The notes beneath the pieces were generated by a model. The model did not search any database. It was not told the origin of the DNA and was given only the letters and a program-made list of their open reading frames with translations. The translations under genes were made by a program, and so were the position numbers. Shown here in pieces: positions 1-10,679 of a DNA stretch of 52,480 nt (position 1 is its first letter; every line of letters begins with the position of its first letter). This DNA is from Triparma columacea (Eukaryota > Sar > Bolidophyceae > Parmales > Triparmaceae), in the NCBI GenBank assembly GCA_030267965.1, contig BRYA01000134.1, positions 2,067 to 54,546 on the forward strand. Direction: 5' to 3'.

Positions 1-3000
1 TCAATCACTTTCATAGATGTCATCTCCAACATTGGGTCAGCAGCAGACCCAACCTCTTGTTTTGAACCAGTTGCTACCCTGTAAGCATCAACTGCAGGTT
101 TAAAGCCAATCAATATAGGAAACCACTCCCTTAGCACCCTCTTTGTCCCCAACTTCTTGTTTTGTCCCCAAACAAAAAGCATCTGAAACCCAATAGACGC
201 TACCAAACTTGCTAAAGAAGCCTTGAAGTATCCCCCCTTCTCTTCAAACCAAAACATGTATGTCACATACACATCAGTCAGCAAATCGGCTATACTGGTT
301 ATTGCCCCAACAGTCACTCTTGCCTTCAACCCCCAAGGAACTTCCTCCAAAAGCCTGTAGCTAATTGTCTCAATCATAGGTCTGAACCACTCATACTCCT
401 CATCAAGCTCCTGTAGAGCAGGGAAATTCAAGATGAAGGCATCCACAGCAGCAATTGGCTGAGTATTAATAGCCAAACTCCTTGCTAAAGACTCTCCAAT
501 CTCCCTTCCTTCCTTCTCTCCCAGCTCTACAGCCTTACCCTCTACCTTCCTCAACTTACACAATTTGTTCTTGACAACAGCGCCAAGCATTGGTGTGACA
601 AACGCATACTTCTCCGCAGCCTGTCTCAGAACGTAGTTATTCCCAATAAATGACCTGACAGCTTCCTCCTTTGTCATTCCCTTTTTCCTAAAACTCAATG
701 CAACCAACAGTTGCTCACCCAACAACTTTCCTATTTTGTTAGGATCTAAATCTGCATAGTCTTGTGAGGTATTTTTCACAGCATGTGAAGCAATCAGTGC
801 ACCTCCATTGTCCAAGCCAACACTTGCTCTCCTAATACTTGATCTCAAAACACCTGCTAGACCATCCTCAGCTTCAGCATCAACACTTGCTCTCCTAACA
901 CTCTCTCTTCTTCTAGCATCTCCAACTGCTGGAATAAAGTCTACAGGTACTTTAGCCTTCATGACATCAGTAAACCACTCTGGCTGCTCCTCTTCCCATT
1001 TAGCCCAGTTTAAGCCAACCCATTTCTTAATTTTTCCTTCAATCGAGATCCACTGATGCCTTGAGTTATCTAAAACCATAAACTTTAATGCTTCACTTTC
1101 TTCTTCAAGGAAAAAGGCCATTGAATATTCCTTGCCTTTCTGTGTGCTCAAGAAGGTGTGCAAGTACTTCTTTTCAATGTTCAAAAAGAAGACAGCAAAG
1201 CATAGGGTAGTTATAAGTATGATATACTTCATAACCAATGATGCTATATCAATTGCCTTCTCATCAACATAAGGTGAAGCTAAAGATATTGACACTGGCA
1301 AGCTTCCCATTGTCAACACAAAACCAAACAACCAGTACACTCCCCCAACTTCATTCGGATGTCGCAACTGCGCAAGTGAAGTGAAGTCTGTGATGATCTT
1401 TATAATCACTCTGAATAGAATACTAGTCACAATCTCTATGTTTCCTCCCAATGGCAACCAGTACCAGAAGTCTCCCCTCAATATCTTTACCAACAAGTAC
1501 AGGCCAAGGTCAGCTCCAACGTAGAGAAAGGCCCACCTACCTCCCATCAACCCAAGTAGAACTATTGTTGTACACCTTATAAGAAGCATTCCTGCAGTGT
1601 ACAGCAGCATGGACACAAATACTACTGTTCTCTTGCTTGCTTTTGCTGGTATATACCCATAAAAGTCTGGTGTTGCTTCTCTCTTATCAGGGTCTGTGTC
1701 CCAATCATAACTAATTGTTGCAGAGGCAAAGCCTGTTGTAATTGCTGACACTGCAACTGAAAGCCATGCTGAAGTTCCAACCTCTTTGTCACTGCTTGCT
1801 ATTGCCGTAAGTTGGATGATAACACCAGGTATGGCCTCAGCAAACATCTCAAGCAGTTTCATAACTGTCAACTCTGCCATAGCATCAAATGATTGTCCAG
1901 CCTCTTGTTTTTCTCCCTTTGCTACCCTGTAAGCATCAACTGCAGGCTTAAACCCAATTAAAACAGGAAACCATTCCTTAAGTACCCTCTTTATCCCCAG
2001 CTTCCTGTTCTGTAACAAAACAACAAGCATTTGTATCCCAATCGACACAGCCAAACTTGCCAAAGAAGCCTCAAAGTACCCATACTTCTTTTCAATCCAA
2101 AAATTATACGTCACGTACACGTCAGTCAGCAAATCAGTCATGCTTGTGGCAGCACCAACAGTCACCCTTGCCTTTAAGCCTAAGGTAGACTTCATGAATA
2201 GTTTCATAACAATCTCCTCAAGCATGGGCCTTAACCACGCTTGTTCATTCATGACCTCCTGCACTTCAGTAAATTGATTCGCCCACTCATCCACAGCATG
2301 AGCAGCAGTCAAAGTAGTCAACATGACTCCTGTCATTGCACTCCCAATCTCCCACCCCCTGGCTTCCTCCTCACTCTTATCATCTCCCTCATTTGTTGCT
2401 CTCCTTTTAAGTTTGTTCATAACCACAGCATACAGCATAGTTCTCATGAAACCATGCTGCTCTGTAATCTCTCTCAGTGCCCTATTGGTGGCAATAAATT
2501 GCCTCACAGCCTCTACTTTACTGTCCCCTATTTTCCTTTTCTTCACTCTCTCCATTAGCTGCTCTCCAAACCTCTTACCATCCTGTTCCCCTGCTTCAGT
2601 ACTCTTGAGCAGATTATCAAAGTAGTGAGCAGCATCAGTTGCCATGCCCAGGTGCTTAACTACACTCTGTTTGCTAAAAGCTTTTCCTAACCCCTCCTGT
2701 CTAGTCATCAAATCAACGTCTGTCTTCATCTGGCCAGCCTTTGAGAACCTTGCAGCTGTGAAATGTCCTTTGAGCTCTACGGTGATTACAAGAATCTTGT
2801 TGTTGACTCTGTGAATCACAAGCTGGGATTCAACTCCACTTTGAAGGCCCCAGAAGAATGCTGCAACTTCCTTATTGGAAGCTCTCACAGTTATTGATGT
2901 CTTTCCCCATCCCATCCCCTTCTCTGCCTTTACCAATGTCTGTCCAGACAATGCACTATTGATCTCTTGAGCTCCGTCAATCTCGTCAAAGTGACTTTCA

Positions 3001-6000
3001 ATCCCTGGTGCTCCCTCAATTGCAATCTCCTCAAACTTTTTGATGAGCTGCTGCCTATTGAAGAATTCATTCTCTTTGCTTTTGTCAAACTTCTTCCTAA
3101 GGTCAGAGACTGATGCAAGGAATTTTGGTGCAAGCTTGTTCATAATGGAAGAGTAGAAAACTCCACCAAGATCTACCTTTGTTGTGAAAGTCACTGATGT
3201 TTGTGGCACATCTCCAATAGGGTCAAGTGGCTCAAATACCCAGACTGTGTGAATCTTTACTAAAACATTCCCAGCCTTCACTGGAAAGTCTACCTGAAGT
3301 TCTTCTGTGTCTGCGACATCAATGATAACTTTGCCGTTATCTTCTTTGTACCAGGTAACTTTACTCCTGCCCTCACGAGGAGCAAACCCAGGGATGCCAA
3401 GATTCCTTGTTGTAATGTAGTAGAGAGTGTGGACATTGGTTATTTTGATATGATACTCAGTGATCCCTATCTCCTTTGAAGTTTTACGGAATTCTCTTGA
3501 ATCCAAATAGAACTCATAGGTAGCACACTCCTCCACACTCGCATCAACCACAGTAGTGGCTAATCCAGTGCAAAGACTTTCCCCATCAACATGAACTAGC
3601 TTCATCTTGACCCTTTCATCAGGACTCTTCAGATCATCAAAGTTCTCCTCCTTCTTGCTCTTCTCATAGAACTCCTTCCCCCTCCTGATTGCAACGCTCT
3701 CCTCATCTGTATAATCTTGATGTACATTCTTGATGATGTTGGCAAGAGAGGCCAGTGCAGTTTTATCAACCTCTTCATCCTGCTTGAAGAAATCCCTGAG
3801 TACTACTATCGTACTTAGTGCTCGTGGTGTTGTTCTATTGATAACGTTTACTGGAATATACCCCCCTGCATCCATGAAGTGGGTCAATGTAAGTTTACAT
3901 CGGTGAACACCATTATGATCCTTAATGTTCTTGGCAGTGAGAATGCCACTTGTTGTAGCTTTCACAAGCTTTCCTAGATTTCCCCCATAGTCTACCTGCT
4001 CTTTATCTGGGACAAAGGCTACAGACATTGTGTTGTCGTGCTGTTCTTTATGCCATACATATCTCATCACAAATTCTCTTTTGTGAAGAGGGAAGCGAAG
4101 TTTCTTGACTGTTGCAAACAGCTTCTCGTTTACCCTTGCCTTGCCACCCTTCCTGATCTCCAGCCTTGCAGACTCTCCTTTCTCTTTGCTCTTTAGCATC
4201 CTCTCCCTGCTGCAGAATTCAAAGAACCAAGCAGCTGCTTCCTCGGCTGAGCAGTCGGCAACACACTTGGCTCTCCCAAAACCGAGTGTCTCTTTCCCTT
4301 TCTCCTGCTGCCTGTACTTGATCTTCATCTTAACTCCCTCATAAGGTGACTTGAGAGGCCCCCACCCTTCTTCATCCTCACCACCAAAGAGCTTCTCCAA
4401 CTCCCCAAACACCTTCTTCTGGTCCTCCTCCAATTCAGCCCCCTCCTTCATCCTCTCCACCAAAACCCCCCTGACCTCAGCATCAACCATCTTCCCATTC
4501 CTCCTGAACTTTTCCTGCAATTTGTTGGCCTCAACAAGCTGACTCTTTGCAAGGTAGTCAACGGTTTTGTCCATAAGTGTCTTTTGAAGATTTTTTAAGT
4601 GAAGATTGACAGTCTGAATGCGTGTGACTCTACAGACATTTGGGGCAATCTCAGCAATAAAGTACACGCCAGTCGACTCTGCAACAACAAAACCCTCCTT
4701 GCTGATATCCTCAAAACTTGCCCCGGTGTAAAGTTGAATTGGCACAATGCCCAATATGTAGGTCGCGCCACCTTTGCCCAACTTGACATTGCTCCAAACA
4801 TTCCATGTTTCAAAGAGCCTATCTTTAAGTGGCCTCTTCAAGTGTTTTCCTGCATGGTAGTGAAGACTGCGGCTGCCTTTAAGATCATGCCTGATGACCC
4901 TTGTCAAAGAGCCATTTACAAGCTGGTGTTCCTTGGACCTTTCATATGTCTCTAAAACAAACAGTTCAGCCAGCATACCCTCTGCTGACTTGTCCACAGT
5001 GACCCCAAAGGCTCCCCACACCTTGTCCCCCTCTCTCCACAGGAACTTGTCTATGCCCTCCTTCAGTGTACCCTTGACTCTTTTTCCCTTTGTGTGGAGT
5101 CCCTTCTCTAGCTTCCCAACCCTCTCCAACATTGCCTCCTCCTCTCTTGTCAGAGGCGGTGCCCTTGGCATGACCTCCTCCACAAAGTGCCTTTTCCTCC
5201 TCTCATCAATGAGACCAGGCTGTCTGAACTTCTTCCTGACCTCCTCCATGATACCCTTTACTACTGCATACGCAGCCTTGACGTCTCCCTTCTTGATCCC
5301 GCCGCTGTTCCAGCCTTCAACCCTAGAACTCGTGGATCTCGCACTCTTGAAAGTAGGACGCGCACTCTTGAAACTAGGGCGCACACTCTTGAATCTCGGG
5401 CGCGCACTCTTTGAGCTTTTGTTCGTGCGAACATCAACTTCTGGTTTCATCTCTGTTACCCTCTCCTCTGCTTTAAGAGTTCCCACCATGGTGACTGCAG
5501 TTTGTCCAAACCCAAAATCAGTGAAGCTGAGCTCCCCCTCAATGACACCTCGCTTGACAGTCTTGGTATTTGTTAACGCTAGAATTTCGACAAGCATCGC
5601 AGTTGCCTCATCAGAAAGGTCATCCTCATCAAGGGGTGCCAACTCCATAATGTTTGTTGATTCGTCAGGAGAGACGACTTTGACGTCGAGGAGAAATTCG
5701 ACAAACTTATTCCCCCTGCCGTAGTGCTGCCAGTAGATGAGTCTGTGAATTGCTCCTTCCTCTTCGTCGTGCTCCTGGAGGGTCTTCCTTCGGAAATTTC
5801 CCTGCTCACAATCAGTGAGGAGAAAGTCAATGATCTTGTCGCGCTCATCGTGGAAAACACCAGCGAGCTCCACAACTTTCACATCGTCGCCGGTGGAAGT
5901 GTCGATGAGGCCTTCAACGGCTCCTCTCTCCTCAAGAAGCTTCACAAGTTCACCTTGCTCGGGTCCAAGAGCTGCACAATCGATATCTACGGGGCCGTGT

Positions 6001-9000
6001 ATTGCGGAGGGTGTGTGATTGGGGCTGGAGAACGGCTGCGGGGGGTCTTTATTCCTGACGGTGTTGTGAAGATCTGCTCTCATGGACTGAGCGGCAGTAG
6101 CGTGGCTGACAGTAGCAAGACCGACTGTCGTGCAGCCGGGAGTCGCGAATTCGACGGGAGGCGGTGTAGCGCTTAGATATTTCTCGGTTGCAACTCGACA
6201 GTCAATGGGATCGCCAGAAATGACGGAGTTGACATTTTCAAACCCAGGTTGAAAATGAGGAGGGCAAGAAATTTCTGAGGTTTTGGGGGGTGGGAGTTTT
6301 TGGTGGATAAAGGTCAAAATAAGGCAAAATCTTAAACTCCATCAAAACGGCATGTCAGCCCTCCCCTGAACAATTAATATAACCTACTATTCGTCTACAC
6401 GACTACGCAAACTCACCTCGTCCAGCATCCACATGAGAGCTTTTAGATTTAGCGACTGCGACAACATTTTGCAAAAGTGAGAAAAAAATACAAAGCTTCG
6501 ACACACCCTCCCGCGACTCTCCAGCACTCTCCTAGAGTATGAAAATGGAATTTCTCTCTTCAGGCTCTCAATGCACAACTCACCTTGTCCAGCGTCCTCA
6601 TGACCATTTTCAGAGTCTGCGGTAATGGCGATTATGGTGTTGTTAGTCAACATGGAGAGATATCAACGCGTGCTCCTCGTTTCTGTGTAGCATATCAAGC
6701 GCCCCGCGCGGTCGCCGGAGACGGAACCCATGCGGTCGCCGCAGAAGCGCCCCATGCGGTCGCCGCAGAAGCGCCCCATGCGGTCGCCGCAGATGGAACC
6801 CATGAGGTCGCCGCAGACGGAACCCACGCAGTCGCCAGAGATGGATCCCATATGGTCGCCGCAGACTGGCACACGCGCACATGCGCCGCGGTCGCCTCCC
6901 TTCGAGCTCGACATCGAGGGACAGGCCCTCTGCGAACGGCTCCGCGCGTTCCGCACGCAGGCGTTGAGAAAAACTACAAAGTTTCAATGCTTCCCCCTGT
7001 GACTCTTCCGCTCTCCCCTAGAGTATTAAAGTGTGTTTTTCTTTTCCTGCTCTCAACGCACAACTCACCTTGTCCGGCGTCCTCAAGACCATTTTCAGAG
7101 TCTGCGGCAATGGCGATTATGGTGTTGTTAGTCAACATGAAGAGAAATCAACGCGTGCTCCTCGATGTAGAATATCAAAGGTCTCCCCTTCTACGACTCC
7201 CTGAATCGAACTTACCTTGGTCTCGTCCAGCGTCCTCATGAGAGCTTTTAGATTTAGACACTGTGAAGGGGACAACACAACACATTACAAAAGTGAGAAA
7301 AAACTACAAAGCTTCAACGCGTCCACCCGCGACTTTCCCGCTCCATCCTAGAATACTAAATTGCCCTTTCTCTCTCCCCGCTCTCAATGCACAACTCACC
7401 TCGTCCGGCGTCATCATGACCAATTTCAGAGTCTGCGGTAATGGTGATTATGGTGTTTGTTATGTTAGTCAACATGACGAGATTTCAACGCGTGCTCCTC
7501 GTTTCTGTGTAGCATATCAAGCGCCCCGCGCGGTCGCCGGAGACGGAACCCATGCGGTCGCTGGAGACGGAACCCATGCGGTCGCCGCAGAAGCGCCCCA
7601 TGTGGTCGCCGCAGATGGAACCCACGCAGTCGCCGGAGACGGATCCCATGCTGTCGCCGCAGACCGGCGCGCGCGCACGTGTGCCGCGGCCGCCGCCCGT
7701 CGAGCTCGACGCCGAGGGCCAGGCCCTCCGCGAACAGCTCCGCGCGTTCCACACGCAGGCGGTGAGAAAAACTACAAGGGTCTCCCCCCCTGCGACTCCC
7801 TGAATCGAACTTACCTTGGTCTCGTCCAGCGTCCTCATGAGAGCTTTTAGATTTAGACACTGTGAAGGGGACAACACAATAGTTGCAAAAGTGAGAAAAA
7901 AATACAAAGCTTCAACACGTCCTCCCGCGGCTCTCCGGCGACTCTCCCGCGAATCTCCCGCAACTCTCCTGCGACTCTCCCGCAACTCTCCTGCGACTCT
8001 CCCGCAACTCTCCTGCGACTCTCCCGCGACTCTCCTGCGACTCTCCCGCGACTCTCCCGCTCTCTCCTAGAGTATTAAATTGTCCTTTCTCTCTTCTAGC
8101 TCTCAACGCACAACTCACCTCGTTTGGCGTCCTCAAGACCATTTTCAGAGACTGCGGTAATGGCGATTATGGTGTTTGTTATGTTAGTCAACATGAAGAG
8201 ATATCAACGCGTGCTCCTCGTTTCTGTGTAGCATATCATGCGCCCCACGCGGTTTCCGGAGACAGAACCCAGCGGTCGCCGGAGACGGAACCCATGCGGT
8301 CGCCAGTATAAGCGCCCCATGCGGTCGCCAGTATAAGCGCCCCATGCGGTCGCCGCAGATGGAACCCACGCAGTCGCCGGAGACGATCCCATGCGGTTGC
8401 CGCGGCCGCCGCCCGTCAAGCTCAACGCCAAGGGCCAGGCCCTCAGCGAACGGCTCCACGCGTTCCGCACCCAGGCGGTGAGAAAAAACTACAAAGTTTC
8501 AACACACCCTCCGCGACTCTTCCGCTCTCCCCTAGAGTACTAAATTGTCCTTTCTCTCTTCAGGCTCTTGACGCACAACTCACCTCTTCCGCCGTCCTCT
8601 TGAACATTTTCAGAGTCTGCGGTAATGGCGATTATGGTGTTTGTTATGTTAGTCAACATGAAGAGATATCAACGCGTGCTCCTCGTTTCTGTGTAGCATA
8701 TCATGCGCCCCACGCGGTTTCCGGAGACAGAACCCAGCGGTCGCCGGAGACGGAACCCATGCGGTCGCCAGTATAAGCGCCCCATGCGGTCGCCAGTATA
8801 AGCGCCCCATGCGGTCGCCGCAGATGGAACCCACGCAGTCGCCGGAGACGATCCCATGCGGTCGCTGCGGCCACAGCTCGTCGAGCTCGACGCCGAGGGC
8901 CAGGCCCTCAGCGAACAGCTCCGCGCGTTCCGCACGCAGGCGGAAAGAAAAAACTACAAAGTTTCAACGCGCCCTCCCGCGACTCTCCCGCTCTCTCCTA

Positions 9001-9518
9001 GAGTATTAAATTGTCCTTTCTCTCTTCTAGCTCTCAACGCACAACTCACCTCGTCCGGCGTCCTCAAGACCATTTTCAGAATCTGCGGTAATAGCGATTG
9101 TTAGTCAAAATGAAAAGATTTCCACGCGTGCTCCAACGTATCGTCCCCTTTTCCCTTCAGAACATCACACGTCTCCGCCCGTACAAATCCCTGACACGAC
9201 TCTCTCACCTTGTCCAGCGTCCCCACGAGGTCTGTCAATTGTCGAAGACGGAGTAACTTGCCTCTCGTGGCCTAGATCGGGTACTGAATTACAGTTATCG
9301 GACATCGAAGCGTCAACCTGAAGTATATGAGTCTCCCTCGCACGCTCTTCACTCCCTCCTCGGGATTCACTTTCTGTGTCCATGTGCTGTGAGCTCAACT
9401 CTCGTTTTGGGATTGAGAATCTGTAGGGGCATGCGTACGTTTGGTGAGAGTGAGAATACTGCCGGTCTCGTCCCATCTTTGAGAGAGATATTGCCCTCGG
9501 TCCCTCAAGCCGTTTCAC
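1..9518 (-). CDS. START-array multi-pass membrane protein with tandem microexons (3' end outside window)
   Basis: Exons (minus): 9518-9209, nine microexons (9082-9050, 8616-8584, 8151-8119, 7859-7815, 7432-7400, 7260-7216, 7101-7069, 6616-6584, 6455-6417), then one giant exon from 6274 past position 1. All junctions are GT-AG and phase 1, and they join in frame to an ORF that I translated at many points to the window edge without meeting a stop. About 2300 residues are visible. Around residues 618-784, 859-1051 and 1104-1268 lie three START-like modules; the last two share a C-x-D-x-S-x-E-E-x-A motif. A multi-pass membrane module follows (about 1528-1944), ending in the acidic/aromatic motif EEEQPEWF. 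A second, partial copy starts near 2084 and reaches the edge. Short FKSARP repeats occur near residue 500. I infer a membrane-anchored lipid-binding protein. The start is the first Met of exon 1; an alternative is a Met at 6083. The gene at 36949-39203 is a paralogue of the membrane module. Confidence 0.72.
6417..9082 (-). repeat. Tandem array of nine phase-1 microexons with duplicated introns
   Basis: Each microexon is preceded by CAG and followed by GTGAG or GTAAG on the minus strand. Lengths are 33 (six), 45 (two) and 39 (one), all multiples of three and all phase 1 to phase 1. Two peptide types occur: DSENGxEDAG(R/Q) and V(S/A)KSKSSHxDAGR, the 45-nt form adding DQ. The surrounding intron has been copied too, as units of roughly 400-500 bp. 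The copies at about 8100-8570 and 8577-9050 are nearly identical. The units hold a GC-rich minisatellite (about 24 bp, core GGTCGCCGCAGA) and a conserved block containing GAGCTCGACGCCGAGGGCC. Exon 1 ends in a similar GDAGQ, so it may be the source of the array. Confidence 0.7.
7911..8075. repeat. 11-bp minisatellite in an intron
   Basis: Direct repeats of an 11-base unit alternating TCCCGCAACTC and TCCTGCGACTC run through this stretch, inside the intron between two microexons. Shorter traces of the same unit precede the other microexons. Confidence 0.8.
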
Positions 9519-9702
9519 CCATCTCAGAATCCAACCACATCACAAATGAATTGCTTCGCAATTCCTCTATCCTCAGGGTATTTCTGTTGCCACTTTCCGT
9601 TGATTTACGCCTCTCCGCTTCTCCAACGCTTCACTTAATTCTTTTCCTCCCCCTAGACTTACCCTCTCAGCCCCAACCCTTTGGCCCCAGTCCTTCAAGG
9701 GT

Positions 9703-10283
9703 TCAAGGAAAAGTTGCGAAGAAAACAATCAATATCATGATTCCCAAGGGCCTGCGCGGACACTCATTCGGAACGAGGTCGCAGTTGAAGGTACCCAGTT
9801 CTATACATCCCGGGGTGCCTTGGTTGAAGACCGTCTGCAAACGTGCAAGCCTGGCATAGTGAGCAAGGGGCTTAAGCTGGGAACGATTTAGAGTGCGATG
9901 TTGTGAGAAAGAGGGATTCTGTTTGTATCGTCCAGTGTCATCCAAGTTCTCACCTCGTCGATCAACTTCTTGGTGGATGTCGAGTTGATGTAGTCGGTCA
10001 ATATCTTCCCGAGTTGCTGGGCCTTGTCCTCCCCTTCCTCTTCCTCTTCATCTTCCTCATCAATCGCGATGTACATCGGAAGCTTGTTCTTTTCAATGAC
10101 CATCACGTCGTCATCATCGTAACACTTGTTAAGCGCCTTCTTGCTCTTGGAGGTCCATGACAACGTTGACTTGGTGTTCAGGTGTTCAGGTGTCTGAGAT
10201 CCATGGTGGAGCAACGAAGTACAGTTCGTGCCCGCCGACGGCGGTCCACGGCGGGCCTTTTTGCTCAACGCAGTAGAAAGCAT
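9703..10283 (-). pseudogene. Left, truncated copy of the telomere-adjacent gene
   Basis: Two exons (10283-9954 and 9834-9703) match the first part of the gene at 51304-52410. Shared features are an MLSTALSK start, an acidic stretch near residue 75, an exon ending in IDE before GTGAG, and a second exon starting TVFNQGTPG after TTTGCAG. Homology stops near 9716, just after an IVFFA-like segment, and the frame then ends three residues later. The result is about 153 residues against more than 300 on the right. The frame upstream of the chosen Met is open on this copy but shifted on the other, which supports starting at 10283. I do not recognise the family. The copy could still be expressed as a short protein, but its end is set by the duplication breakpoint, so I call it a truncated copy. 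Confidence 0.62.
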
Positions 10284-10679
10284 AGTACGTGTTCTGAATT
10301 TTGCAAAGTCTGCTTGACCAGTCGATTGACCAAATGGTGTATATCGGCAACCTTCCAGTCTAGACGAAATCTGTAGGTTCAACACTCCCCCAAAAAATCC
10401 TTTTGTAAACAACCATATCGTTCTTATAGTCGCTTTACCTAATATCAGCTTAATCTTTGGCCGCTGAAATACTTCGACACCGTCGGATTGTGTTAAAACA
10501 GGAGGAATTAAATCTCCTCCCGAACACCCTCTCTCTCTCTCTCTCTTCCTCTCTCCCACAACACACAATACACAACGAAATCCTTCTACTACGCAGAGTG
10601 TACTAAAACAGAAGGAATAAAATTCCTTTCATTCCGACCACTGTTCAACTCCACAAGAAAACCCATCCCAACCTACATA
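10284..10679. promoter_or_regulatory. Shared divergent promoter region of the left KH gene pair
   Basis: About 400 bp separate the two divergent start codons. The stretch holds a CT dinucleotide run near 10527-10552 and two similar elements reading AAAACAGGAGGAATTAAAT and AAAACAGAAGGAATAAAATT, about 100 bp apart. Both elements are kept in the right arm (50904-51303). No core promoter element was identified, so a promoter role is inferred from position and conservation. Confidence 0.5.

Noticed and set aside
808..5724. Several plus-strand frames of 60-276 residues
   Set aside because: Mirrors of the continuous minus-strand exon of the START-array gene.
6585..9104. Pro-rich plus-strand frames with RSPQ-type repeats
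   Set aside because: They fall within the introns of the minus-strand gene and follow the minisatellite. Copies differ in frame, and no plus-strand gene structure fits all four. Kept only as a finding about the intron blocks.
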